A stretch of 49,007 bases of DNA. Source: Brachionus plicatilis. Taxonomy: Eukaryota > Rotifera > Eurotatoria > Ploima > Brachionidae. Below, in pieces: positions 22,971-33,121 of this stretch. The DNA is taken from contig QEOQ01000238.1 of assembly GCA_010279815.1 (NCBI GenBank), positions 1,770 through 50,776 on the forward strand, given 5' to 3'. A program made the position numbers and the translations under genes. Each line of letters opens with the position of its first letter. The first letter of the stretch is position 1. A model generated the notes under the pieces. That model was not told the origin of the DNA. It did no database searches and was given only the letters and a program-made list of their open reading frames with translations.

Positions 22971-23366
22971 GGGTCCCCAAAGTTATGTGATCAATATAAC
23001 TAAACTAATGATCACCAATTTTTTTTTCTTGTCACATAATTTTTATAATGATCACTAAAACTATCGTGATATTACATAATTAATATTTGATCACAAATTT
23101 TTGAAAAATGGAAAAAATTTAACAAATTATTTGATGGCCAAAAATTCCTGCAAATTCAAAATGTTCGCATTAAAAATTGCAGCGATGATGATACATCTTT
23201 TTTTAAAAGTTAAAAAATAAATAAAAAAAATTAAAAAAAAAAGTTTTACTATTTGGTTTTAAAAAATGGCTCCATAAGACTCTGAAGAGTTTTCTTAAAT
23301 TTTTACAAAAAGTCCACATATGACAACATATTGTTTGATCAACTGATCACATAACCTAGGAGACCC
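22971..23366. mobile_element. MITE with GGGTC(C/T)CC ends and GTGATCA motifs
   Basis: Left GGGTCCCCAAAGTTATGTGATCA pairs with the reverse complement of the right end, GGGTCTCCTAGGTTATGTGATCA. Several extra TGATCAC words lie inside. No coding content; target duplication unclear. Confidence 0.6.
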
Positions 23367-25226
23367 AAAAAAAGTCATAGAAATTTAGTACAAAATTATC
23401 ATTAAAAAAAAATTCATATACGACAATTTTAACAAAGAGATAGCGATTATTTTTTTATTGGTTAATTTATTGTAGAAATATGATAGATGTAAAATTTTAG
23501 TTAAAAAAAAATATTAATTAAATTCATTTTTTGTAAATAGAAGTATTAGATATACCAGCTTCATATCTTTCGGCTAGTAGAGCATGTAATTCCTCTAAAC
23601 TGACTGAATTTTTTAATTTTCTTACTGTTTTCCTCATTTTTACAGTATTTTACGGTTTATTCCCTTAAATATCAAACTTGATTTTTTATGGTATATCTAA
23701 AAAAAAATAAAAATCAGTTTTTTGATTTAAAAAGATATTCAAAATAAAATTAAAAAAAATAAAACTAAATTTTTTAAATTTTGATTATTTTGTTTGGATC
23801 AAAAATGACCCGTCTTGACCGCAACGTAGTTTTTTTAATTTTGACTGATAAGAGTTAATTGCTGGTAGAAAAACTAAGTTTTCTCAGAGTCATTTCCAAA
23901 TGTTTTGGAGAGAATACAATGAAAATTTTTGCAAATTGAAGTCTAAGATCAAGATCAAAAGATCAAAATATAAATTGTAATATTTTTTTTAATAATAGAG
24001 AAAAAATAAATTTTTTCCAAAGCAATTACTTGACATGTCATGTCAAATTTATTTTCATATTTAAAATTTTAAAATGTTCCTTTTTATTTAACTTTAATAG
24101 GTTTAAATATTTTAATTGATTTTAATGAAAATTTACTTTTAGAGACAAAAAAATACACTGTTTTAAAATTTGAAAATTGATTTAAGTGGAAAAATAAAAT
24201 TATTTCAGTTTGAATGAATGAAAAAGTTATAAATTTGAATTTGTGAATTAACTTAACCTGAATTATTTAAATTATTGATTGTTTTTGTTAAATAAATTAG
24301 AGATCAATCATTTTGATGTTACTTTGATAATGTACTATTATTAGACATAACATGTCTAGTAATGTTTAGTATTTATTTCTTAAAAATTATCAAAATCATT
24401 AAATTAATTAAGTTTTGAAATTTTAAATGATCGCTTTGATCTTAAAATTTGATCTGAAACTTCATTTTGCCAAAATTTTGTGGTTTTAATCCAAATACAT
24501 TTTTCATCCAAAAAAAAACCATTTTAATTTTTTTATTTAAATTTTTTAATTTTTTCTAATTTGATTTTTATTTTTACTTTCATCAACCAAGTGGTGTTTT
24601 TTAAAAATAAATAAATAAAATAAAAAAAATTGAATGATTCATAGTGAAAAATCCATGAAGTCATCGTTTTTAGCTTGACTGGGCTGTTAGATAGATTTAA
24701 TTTTTATTATTAATAATTAAATATGCCTGTGCTAGCTTTTACATGACAGGAATCAATTTTTAAAATTTTTGTTTTTTAAAGGGGATTAAGAATAATGATC
24801 GGCTTGAAAATTTTGCTATGATCATTTTAGAAATGACTTGTCTCCATTTTTCTTGCTAAAATTAACACAGTGTCATTGTTTATTTTGAAAAATAACACCA
24901 AAAAGTGAAACAAATATTAAAATAAGCCAAAATATATTTTTACAAAATTTGATAAATAAAAAACTCCCACAATACTTAACATTTCTAATTATTAAGAACT
25001 ATTGAGATGTCACAAGCAACTTTTGAAAAAGTAAGATTTTGATTTGAGTGAAAATCTGAACTTGAAAAAAAACTGCCTAAATTTTTCTACTGATCTTCAA
25101 TTAATTGTAGTATTAGTAAATTAAATGCTTGAATTAGACCAATCTTCGAATAAACAAGAAAAAAAATTTGCAACTCTTGGATTTTGAAAGAAATTTTTTA
25201 ATCGAGATTTATTTTTTGCTTTAAAG

Positions 25227-25256
25227 GACAAAAAACTCAGGGATTTTAAAAACAAA
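25227..25256 (+). CDS. DENND1-like protein, candidate 30-nt microexon
   Basis: Acceptor TTTTGCTTTAAAG and consensus donor GTAAGT bracket ten in-frame codons, DKKLRDFKNK. Phase 0 matches both neighbours, and the lysine-rich content suits the basic stretch that follows the DENN module in the family. Support is splice-site quality, phase and composition; a transcript would be decisive. Confidence 0.55.
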
Positions 25257-25434
25257 GTAAGTACAAGCCGATTGACATATCATGTATTGGCCAAAACGAA
25301 AACATTTTGTTAATTAGAGATCTTAGGCTAATTAAACGGATTAAAATATTTGCCAAAGATTAATAAAGTCACATAGTAGATTATCCCTAAATCCTTATAT
25401 TAAAATATAAATTTTCTTTTTTTTTTGTTTCCAG

Positions 25435-25461
25435 ATTCAAGACTTGATCGATTTCGAATAA
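25435..25461 (+). CDS. possible alternative terminal exon of the DENND1-like gene
   Basis: A strong polypyrimidine tract and CCAG precede eight in-frame codons, IQDLIDFE, then TAA at 25459-25461. AATAAA (25457-25462) overlaps the stop. If used, the protein would end just after the DENN module and lose the AP-2-binding tail. No donor precedes the stop, so it cannot be an internal exon. Purely a candidate. Confidence 0.3.
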   Translation: MQDLIDFE

Positions 25462-25858
25462 AGTAAAAAAAAAGATTTATTTTAAAATTAGATGTCACCA
25501 CCCAGCTTAATTGTTATCCCGGACGATGTGTCAATTTATGGAAGAATTAATTCATAGAAAATTAATAAAATTTGACAAAACACATAGAAAAAAACTCATC
25601 AGAATTTTTTTCATAAAAAGTGTATAAAAACTTTAGAGAAAAGCAAGTTTTTCAACCATGTTAAAAATTTTTTTGAATTTAAAAATTCTTTAAAAATGGC
25701 ATCAATATCAAATGACGGTATTTATGATTTCGTTGAGCCCTGAATTAACAAAATTAGGTTTACAAATTAATAAAATCTTTTAATTTTGTTTTTCCATTTT
25801 TAAGTAAATTATAAGCTTTTTAAATAATTGTACTTAGAAATTCTTCTTATTTTTGCAG

Positions 25859-25879
25859 ATTTATTTAAAAGACAAAAAG
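25859..25879 (+). CDS. DENND1-like protein, candidate 21-nt microexon
   Basis: Acceptor TTCTTATTTTTGCAG and donor GTAAGT flank seven codons, IYLKDKK, in phase 0. As with the 30-nt exon the product is basic and either exon could be skipped without changing frame. Confidence 0.55.
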
Positions 25880-26010
25880 GTAAGTCCGGACTTTAAATTT
25901 GTTTTTTTGTTGTTAAGTTCAAGTCAAAGACTTTTATTTTTGGCCGGAAAGGTAGAAATTCAAATATTAATTTTTGACTTTATACAAATTTTTATAAAAC
26001 AACTATCAAG

Positions 26011-26296
26011 GGTCTTGTAAATTTCAAATACAAATTGAACAAAAATTTTTCATTTTTTGATAAATTAAAATTAAAGTTAATAAAAAATATTAGAAAAAAT
26101 ACTGCAACAAATATTGATGCACCTTTTTTACCTAAAATAATTTTCCTCATGTAAAAAAAGACAAAAAAAAATATTATTTTTAAATAGATTATTTATTTGG
26201 TTTACTAAAAAAAAAGAAAATAAAAATTGTATTTTAGGTATAAATGTTGCAGTATTTTTTCCAATATTTTTTTATTAACTTCAATTTTAATTTTTT
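26011..26296. mobile_element. GGTATTGTG-family transposon, copy 2 (cut by the gap)
   Basis: Begins GGTCTTGTAAATTTCAAATA and follows the left half of copies 1 and 3, including the ACTGCAACAAA block and its inverted partner GTTGCAGTATTTTTTCC near 26250. The right end is hidden in the N run. Confidence 0.65.
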
Positions 26297-27074
26297 NNNN
26301 NNNNNNNNNNNNNNNNNNNNNNNNNNNNNNNNNNNNNNNNNNNNNNNNNNNNNNNNNNNNNNNNNNNNNNNNNNNNNNNNNNNNNNNNNNNNNNNNNNNN
26401 NNNNNNNNNNNNNNNNNNNNNNNNNNNNNNNNNNNNNNNNNNNNNNNNNNNNNNNNNNNNNNNNNNNNNNNNNNNNNNNNNNNNNNNNNNNNNNNNNNNN
26501 NNNNNNNNNNNNNNNNNNNNNNNNNNNNNNNNNNNNNNNNNNNNNNNNNNNNNNNNNNNNNNNNNNNNNNNNNNNNNNNNNNNNNNNNNNNNNNNNNNNN
26601 NNNNNNNNNNNNNNNNNNNNNNNNNNNNNNNNNNNNNNNNNNNNNNNNNNNNNNNNNNNNNNNNNNNNNNNNNNNNNNNNNNNNNNNNNNNNNNNNNNNN
26701 NNNNNNNNNNNNNNNNNNNNNNNNNNNNNNNNNNNNNNNNNNNNNNNNNNNNNNNNNNNNNNNNNNNNNNNNNNNNNNNNNNNNNNNNNNNNNNNNNNNN
26801 NNNNNNNNNNNNNNNNNNNNNNNNNNNNNNNNNNNNNNNNNNNNNNNNNNNNNNNNNNNNNNNNNNNNNNNNNNNNNNNNNNNNNNNNNNNNNNNNNNNN
26901 NNNNNNNNNNNNNNNNNNNNNNNNNNNNNNNNNNNNNNNNNNNNNNNNNNNNNNNNNNNNNNNNNNNNNNNNNNNNNNNNNNNNNNNNNNNNNNNNNNNN
27001 NNNNNNNNNNNNNNNNNNNNNNNNNNNNNNNNNNNNNNNNNNNNNNNNNNNNNNNNNNNNNNNNNNNNNNNNNN
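26297..27074. other. assembly gap (778 N)
   Basis: Unknown bases inside a DENND1-like intron; open frames called across it are artefacts. It could hide the right end of copy 2 and, in principle, another small exon. Confidence 0.99.
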
Positions 27075-27299
27075 TTTTAAAAATTTATTCTAAATTTAAT
27101 TTAGGGATTGATTCAATTTAAAAAAATAGAAAGATATTTAAATAAACATTTAATCTAAGGTTGTTTTATTTTTAAATTTAATTTAACAATTTGATTTTTT
27201 TTTATTTTAAATAAATATTGCTCATAAAAATAAAGAAAAAAGTTTCTTCTAAAATAAATTTTTCCAATTAAAATTTTTATTTTTAGTAGATTTTTGGAA

Positions 27300-27626
27300 A
27301 ATTTTAAATATTTTAATAATAAGCTAGGAGATCTATTATGGTAGCACATTGCGCTATAAAATGGAAATTACAGAAATAAGAGAACTGATAAGATATAGAA
27401 TCAAATGGACATTATCGTTAACTTTGTTAAACAATACATTATACAAATAATAAGTAAAAATTATAAGGAACTGAGAGGGGTATACATTAGAAATTGTTTG
27501 TTAAATAAAAATTGTTATGTGCTAAAATCCTGCTGGCCGGTCATGAAGACATCGTAGCGATTCTTGAATTGATTTACTGAGTCGGAGTTTGTGACCGCAG
27601 CCACTCAATGACAACCTATTTATTTC
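27300..27626 (-). mobile_element. LINE 3' fragment (family B)
   Basis: Minus strand. VAAVTNSDSVNQFKNRYDVF and MTGQQDFST then TAA (27515-27517) is a LINE ORF2 C-terminus, and the ~200-bp UTR carries GCGCAATGTGCTACCATAAT and CTCCTAGCTTATTATTAA, the family B tail. Intronic. Confidence 0.7.
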
Positions 27627-27892
27627 AATTTATTGGTATTGTGAAATTCAAATACAAATTGAACAAAAATTTTTCCTTTTTTGATGATTTAAAAATAAAG
27701 TTAATAAAAAATACTTAAAAAAATACTGCAACAAAGTGCAGCATACTTTGTTGCACCTTTATTACCTAAAATAATTTTTCTCATGTTTTAATATGACAAA
27801 AAATTATATATCAATAAGATTTAAATTGATTACTGGTTTAATTTACTAAAAAAAAAAGAAATTAATGATTTTATTTTGGGCAATATTTTTTT

Positions 27893-28010
27893 AAATAATA
27901 ATAATAACAAGAATAAGCTACAGCAAGCAAGCTTGCGGAGATTACCTACTAGGAGGACATCTATGGTAGCCGAAATTGCGCAGAAAAGATGGAAAATAAT
28001 AGACAAATAC
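27893..28010 (-). mobile_element. LINE 3' UTR and tail (family B)
   Basis: In reverse complement: CGCAATTTCGGCTACCATAG, CTCCGCAAGCTTGCTTGC, TAGCTTATTCTTGTTATTAT, the closest match in the window to the 3' UTR at 9020-9110. ATT-type tail. No coding part. Confidence 0.65.
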
Positions 28011-28170
28011 ATTATTATTTTTTTTTTAGTTCAGTAAGAGTCATTGTTTAATTTAATCTAAGAAAGTATTGTGTGGAATTAAGTAAGTATTATGTACAAG
28101 AATTTTACAAAGGAAAAATATGCAAGAATACGAAAATAGAATTGCATAATAAATAGATTACAGTTTAAAT

Positions 28171-29139
28171 TAGGGTTGTTAATTGAAGTTTCAAAACTTC
28201 GAAATTTTTTCATACTTTTCGACTTCAGGTAGAATTAATTATATATATTTATTTTTATTATTTTTAATAATTTCGAATACAAAAAAATGGGTTCGATTTA
28301 AAATTTCGAAGTCTAAAATTTTGAAGAATGAAATAAAAAAGTTAAAAATTATAAAGTCCGAAATTATAAAATATGAAATTGTAAATGTTAAATTTTTGGA
28401 GTTTAAAATTATTGAAAAATTTTGTTAAAAGTATTGAAATTTTTATACCATCTCGTGTAACAGCTTATATCTCAACGTTTGACGACAAGGTAATTTCTAG
28501 TAATGAGATTTAATTGTGTCAAGTAACCCTTGAAAATCTTCAGAATTTACAATGTAAAAAGGCAAATTGTTGGCAATAATAAAGCTAATTAGTTTCTCGT
28601 TTATTTTTTCAATTTTTAAATCTGGTGCAAGGTACTCTTTAATTGTTTTAGGACTTTTTCTGGTTCATTCGCCATCTCCTCAAAATCTAAGCAAAAACGT
28701 TTACTTGGTCTAATATTTTCATGTGATAATTTTGAAATTTTATGTTTTTCGGCTAAATGTTTAACCAACTCAGTTGTTGAACTGTTATAAATAGTTTTCA
28801 CTTCTTGACATATATTACACTTGGCAGGCGATTCATTTATTTTGACAACATTTTGGCTTTGCCAAACCCACGATCTTGGATCTATTTTTTTGTGCCTTTT
28901 CAATTTTGAGACCGGAGTTGAATCCGTCTGGCTAGTAGGCGTATTTGTTAAATTTAGTAAATGTAGATATTTATATTTATTTTGTATTTGTCAATTTTAA
29001 TTAGAAAAGAAATTTTTAAAATTGAAAATTTCAGAATCGAACTTTTTTAAATTAGAAATTTCAGACCTCAAGATTTCAAACTTCTAAATTTTTCTCAAAA
29101 ACTTCAAAAATTTGAAATCCAGTTCAATTAACAACCCTA
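28171..29139 (-). mobile_element. hAT element, 969 bp, with 8-bp TSD and a lone BED finger
   Basis: Ends TAGGGTTGTTAATTGAA and TTCAATTAACAACCCTA, flanked by the exact 8-bp repeat GTTTAAAT (28163-28170, 29140-29147), diagnostic of hAT-type insertion. Subterminal zones are full of GAAGTTT/GAAATTT units. The only coding content is the BED zinc-finger frame at 28616-28903; the catalytic and dimerisation parts of a hAT transposase are absent. Confidence 0.85.
28616..28903 (-). CDS. BED-type zinc finger (N-terminal piece of a hAT transposase)
   Basis: A clean 95-residue frame. SWVWQSQNVVKINESPAKCN opens the domain, CNIC supplies the first metal pair (about residues 29-32) and LVKHLAEKH the histidines (about 54-59), giving the C-x2-C...H-x4-H pattern of BED fingers that bind transposon ends. 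After the finger, residues 60-95 are charged and unrelated to a catalytic core. Its start is not certain: upstream bases on the minus strand stay weakly open. It is either a deletion remnant, or a short DNA-binding protein that could compete for the element's ends. The finger identity is solid; expression is unknown. Confidence 0.65.
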   Translation of the reverse strand: MKRHKKIDPRSWVWQSQNVVKINESPAKCNICQEVKTIYNSSTTELVKHLAEKHKISKLSHENIRPSKRFCLDFEEMANEPEKVLKQLKSTLHQI

Positions 29140-29148
29140 GTTTAAATA

Positions 29149-29670
29149 CAGAGTTGTTTAAAAGTCACAAGTCTCAAGTCAAGTCCAAGTCAAGACTTTG
29201 ACTTGTTGGAAAAAATTTAAAAAGTACAAGTCTTGAGTTTGACTTGTTGGAAAAAATTTAAAAAGTACAACACTTTTGCGGTGTAATTTTGATCTTTTAA
29301 AGATTTAAGTTAAAACTAAATATTTTTTTAAATAAAAGTTATCGTTAAGTTAAATAAAAAATTCCTAAAATTCTTAATTACTTTATTTTTAAAAAAATAT
29401 ATGAAATGAAAATATTTTTTATTTAATAATATTTTTTAATCAATAATTAATTTCTTTAAATAAATTAATAATAACTTTAAAGTTACGAAGTCAAGACTTG
29501 TACTTTTTAAATTTTTTCCAACAAGTCAAAGTCATGACTTGTACTTTTTAAATTTTTTCCAACAAGTCAAAGTCATGACTTGTACTTTTTAAATTTTTAA
29601 AGTCAAAGTCTTGACTTTGACTTGTTGGAGACTTTTTGAGACTTTTTATTGCGACTTTTGTACAAGTCTG
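29149..29670. mobile_element. hAT MITE (CAGAGTTG family), 522 bp
   Basis: Starts CAGAGTTGTTTAAAAGTCAC and ends ACAAGTCTG, flanked by the 8-bp repeat TTTAAATA (29141-29148, 29671-29678). The interior is built from repeats of GACTTGTTGGAAAAAATTTA and its inverse. The left target copy overlaps, shifted by 1 bp, the right target copy of the neighbouring hAT element. Confidence 0.8.
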
Positions 29671-29973
29671 TTTAAATACCAGTACAAATCAAATAAAATT
29701 ACAATTTAAATAGAATTACAATGAAAAATTAAAATAGAAGAAGTATACAATAAAAAATTTAAGTATTTTTTATTAACTTTATTTTTAATTCATCAAAAAA
29801 GGAGAAATGTTGGTTCAATTTGTATTTGAATTTCACAATTCCCAATTTATTATTAATCTGAGAAAAATTCTATGAATTATTTTTTGCGCAAAAAAAATTT
29901 TCTATGAAATAATTATTCTGTGACAAAAAAAAAAAAAAATTTTTTGTTGTCTTAAAAAAAATTTTTTTTTAAG

Positions 29974-30825
29974 GCTAAAGAAAAATCGTCAAATTTAAAA
30001 ACCAACTTTATCAAGACCAGAAATCAATTTATAAAAAAATCGGCCAGCATCGACAATGAGCTTGTGTGCAAAGTGCACAAATCCAAAGTTGCGAGCATAG
30101 AGACCAAGCCGGACTCGTCTGACCAAGAGGTGTCCTCTTCATCTTCCACTTCTAGCCTTTGTACGCTGCCCGACGATCCCAAACTCTCCGAAAAACGATT
30201 CACCCTTGACCTGTCCAATGACCCTGACATAAAAAAATATTTCGAAGACAATTTTTCGCACAAACCAGACGAGGATCTAATTGACATATCCGACACGTCA
30301 ATGTCAAACAAAATGGCCGATCATAAACCTCATAAATTAGAGAATTTTTTTGACGATTTGTTGTTGAGTGAAAAAAAGTCTGAGACTTGGGCCAAGTCCA
30401 GCGAAGACAACAGTCTCAAGTCAATACTGAACGAGTTCGATCCGATGTGCGAACCGACCAAGCTGAATGCCACAGCATCAAAGCCCATGGACCAATTGAT
30501 CAACCAGTTCTCCAACCTGACGCCAAAGCCCTTTCAGCCTGTCAATGTAGTCAAGGCAGCCAGCCATCCTGTCCCCACTGCGAGCACTCCAAGTCACATC
30601 AACGCCTGTTCAAATCGTCCTGTGCAGCTAAATCCGTACACGCCGACTCCCTTTTACTCTAGCTTCAATCAATACAACCATTTGAGTGGATACAGGCCGG
30701 TTAATTTTCAAATATCCAGCAAGCCAGTAGCCCAAATGCCCATTGTTCCGGCTGCCAAGGCCGCCAATGTCGATAAGCTTAGCTTTTCGTTTGAGGATGA
30801 CTTTGATCCAAATAAAATTTTGTAA
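29974..30825 (+). CDS. DENND1-like protein, terminal exon (endocytic-adaptor tail)
   Basis: Acceptor TTTTTTTTAAG at 29963-29973; begins AKEKSSNLKTNFIKTRNQFI, a basic stretch like the one after the DENN module in connecdenns, and stays in phase 0 to TAA 30823-30825 (283 residues, final ~490-772). The rest is low-complexity, Ser/Pro/Asn-rich and disordered, typical of the family's tail. DLIDIS resembles a clathrin box, FFDDLLL is an acidic-hydrophobic patch, and FEDDF (about 762-766) fits the FxDxF motif that binds the AP-2 alpha ear. GC content is again clearly above the flanks. The start lies upstream of the first in-frame ATG because the basic stretch and splice site fit. The other-frame and minus-strand open frames here are shadows. 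Confidence 0.8.
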   Translation, partial: AKEKSSNLKTNFIKTRNQFIKKSASIDNELVCKVHKSKVASIETKPDSSDQEVSSSSSTSSLCTLPDDPKLSEKRFTLDLSNDPDIKKYFEDNFSHKPDEDLIDISDTSMSNKMADHKPHKLENFFDDLLLSEKKSETWAKSSEDNSLKSILNEFDPMCEPTKLNATASKPMDQLINQFSNLTPKPFQPVNVVKAASHPVPTASTPSHINACSNRPVQLNPYTPTPFYSSFNQYNHLSGYRPVNFQISSKPVAQMPIVPAAKAANVDKLSFSFEDDFDPNKIL

Positions 30826-31384
30826 TTAGTCGAATTAGTTTTTTTTTTTTTCGAATTAATTTTTTTTGTACTCAATTGTTCCATTTAATAGAGAATTTGA
30901 CTAATTTTTTTTTTTAATAAAATTAGTCTGAAAACTTATTTTAGTCTATGAGTAAAAATTTTTTTTTTGGTTTTTTTTTTTAATTTTATTTTTCTAAAAT
31001 ATAAACATTCAAAAATATTCTAAAAAAATTAATTTCCTACAAATAAAACTAATTTTACTGATTAAATTAAAAGTAAAAATTTAATACTGTTCTGAAAAAA
31101 ATTAAAGGTGATCTCCGAAGTATATTAAATAATCACTCGAAATTTTTATTTTTAATACGATTTTTACAATACAAAATTTTTTAAGGCAAATAATGTTTTA
31201 GTAAAAACTTATCTTGATCAGAAGCGGATGCAGCCAGTTGGGTCCGAAGCAGAGTCCTGGAATACGGGTAATCAGAAGCTTAGGGTCTATATATTATATT
31301 ATAGAGGTGATTTACTAAGTTAGATCAGTTGTTAAGCATAACTCTACTTGTTTGATAGATAAGATATATTATGGTAAATTAAAA
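30826..31384 (+). other. 3' UTR and downstream AT-rich DNA of the DENND1-like gene
   Basis: AATAAA occurs at ~30810 (overlapping the last codons) and AATAAAATTAG near 30916. Beyond about 31200 a short GC-richer piece (AAGCGGATGCAGCCAGTTGG) may be a transposon end, but no partner was found. Confidence 0.4.
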
Positions 31385-32251
31385 CAGTATGTTGCAAAAG
31401 TTTAGAAATTGATTATTTTATTTATCTAAATTTTTTTATGTATTGAATTTTAAAAATATTAGAGAGCAAAAGAAAAAAAATAAAAGCACTAATTTGAAAT
31501 TCTTTTTTTCCCCTTAAATTTGTTATATCACACTCGGCATAAAAATGAAATTATCTCTTATAAATTTATAATCAAAAAACTTCCTCTTAAAATTAAAAAA
31601 TAAAAGTCGGTGCAAAAGTTTAGAAATTCGGGTAATCAAAGAGTTTTAACAATCATTACTACCTTTTTTCACACCTTTTAGATTAGTTCTTAAATATCTT
31701 CTAATTTTGAGTAAATTTTGCTCTTAAACTGCTTAATTTAAAAACTCGCCAACTCCTCATTTGGTACCTTACTATTTCTTCTTTTTTTCCTGAATCATAA
31801 AATATTTAAAATATGTATTCTGTAACTCTCTATCAAAATTTATCTACTTTTTAAGTTATATTATTTTAACTTTTTTTTTCTTACTTTTTATTTTTATTTT
31901 ATTTTCTTTAACTTTATTTTAATTTATTATTTTTTTTTAATTAATCTGAAGGAGCTCGGTACAGATATACAAATAAATAAAAAAAAAATAATTTGGTCTC
32001 TAAGTAACATTACCAAAAAATCTTTAATTTGGCAAAAAATGGGTAAAAAATGTGTCTAGACCACCGCTTCTTAACGATTATGGTTAAGATTGACAGAATC
32101 AAAAATGTCAGAAAAAAAATTGTCAGAAAAAAAAGTCAGAAAATCAAAGAGATAGCGATAATTTTTTTATTGGTTAATTTTTTTAAAGAAATATAATAAA
32201 TGAAAAAAAAGATCACAAAAATTATTATTTAAAAAAATCAGAAATAAAATA

Positions 32252-32734
32252 TTAATTTAAGTCGAAGTTAATTTCATTTTTTGCAAAAACATAATTATCA
32301 ACTAATGAATAAGAAAATAAAGTAAGAAATTTATTTTGAATTATAAAATTGAACTCATCTCTAATTTTTTTTTGATCAAAAATTAATTTACCAGGATCAA
32401 TATCCATTGCTAGAGCCAATGCATAACCAAGCGCAAACAAGCCACAGTCAATCGACCCATTTTGTTTAGAGACTGGAATATGATTAATTTTGATAAATCT
32501 AGACCCACCATTTATTCTTTTTAGTACATTTTTAATAGTGAATAAATAGTAACCGGGATTATTTAAACTATCGTAAATGTACCAATTATTTGAACAAGCA
32601 GGCTCACTTGGATTACAATTTGAAATGACGACCCAGTGATTTTTAGCATGAGCAACTTGGATAAAAAGTGATTCATCAAGTACATCAGGATTGAAAGAAG
32701 GACCCTCAATTGAAAATAATCGGGCATAAACAAA
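32252..32734 (-). CDS. Ulp1/SENP-like (C48) cysteine protease domain in a MULE
   Basis: An open frame of 160 codons (no ATG needed at its start) that ends with TAA. It reads LFIQVAHAKNHWVVISN (catalytic His), NNWYIYDSLN (Asp), then SKQNGSIDCGLFALGYALAL (Gln, and Cys at codon 32444-32446), so the full His-Asp-Gln-Cys set of SUMO-protease-like enzymes is kept. The N-terminal part of the domain (ELNNFHLTEFQNLIFKKYGS) is in another frame just upstream, so a frameshift near 32735 breaks it. Ulp1-like domains are known passengers of some MULEs (for example plant Kaonashi elements). Here it could be part of the transposon's own protein or captured. Activity of this copy is doubtful. Confidence 0.75.
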   Translation of the reverse strand, partial: FVYARLFSIEGPSFNPDVLDESLFIQVAHAKNHWVVISNCNPSEPACSNNWYIYDSLNNPGYYLFTIKNVLKRINGGSRFIKINHIPVSKQNGSIDCGLFALGYALALAMDIDPGKLIFDQKKIRDEFNFIIQNKFLTLFSYSLVDNYVFAKNEINFDLN

Positions 32735-32825
32735 TCATTTGAACCATATTTTTTAAATATAAGGTTTTGGAATTCTGTTAAATGAAAATTATTTAATTCT
32801 TGGTTTTTATCGAGCTTTAAAAGAT

Positions 32826-33121
32826 TTAGAGAAATAGGAACCCGCTCAAAGTCGAGGAACTAGCTGTGAGAGTATCCTGTACGCTAAACGTATAATTATT
32901 GATCACTAAAATTTCCTTTACACTTGTAAAAGCTTTAATATAAGTTTCTCGCTCTTTGTTTTGGAGCAAAATGTAAGCTGCTGGAACCATTCTATTTTGA
33001 TAAAGACAATGAATTGACAATATCTGATGGAAATGAGTCGGAAAAGTCTTGAAGGTACCATCAAAATGCCATCTTGTACTCTTTCTAAAATTTTCATACC
33101 TATTGGTGAAATGAATATCAA
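32826..33121 (-). pseudogene. MULE transposase fragment (first catalytic block)
   Basis: Minus-strand translation with a frame change gives STRWHFDGTFKTFPTHFHQ, then LSIHCLYQNRMVPAAYILLQ and NKERETYIKAF: the first-Asp block and following strand of a MULE transposase. The rest of the core (second Asp, Glu) is missing; the sequence passes into what may be the start of the Ulp1-like region (INNYTFSVQD). Confidence 0.7.

Larger units (their letters stand above)
27635..29843. mobile_element. GGTATTGTG-family transposon, copy 3, loaded with nested insertions
   Basis: Left GGTATTGTGAAATTCAAATA, right inverted end at 29758-29843, flanked by the 8-bp duplication AATTTATT (27627-27634, 29844-29851). 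Inside are a LINE tail (27893-28010) and two hAT elements (28171-29139, 29149-29670). Lies in the last DENND1-like intron, its right edge only 130 bp from the terminal exon. Confidence 0.75.

Noticed and set aside
23534..23650. 38-residue minus-strand frame resembling an HTH start of a pogo element
   Set aside because: Too short and the motif match is vague; no splice site or element boundary supports it.
26227..27093. Long open frames across the middle of the window
   Set aside because: They are almost entirely N; artefacts of the assembly gap.
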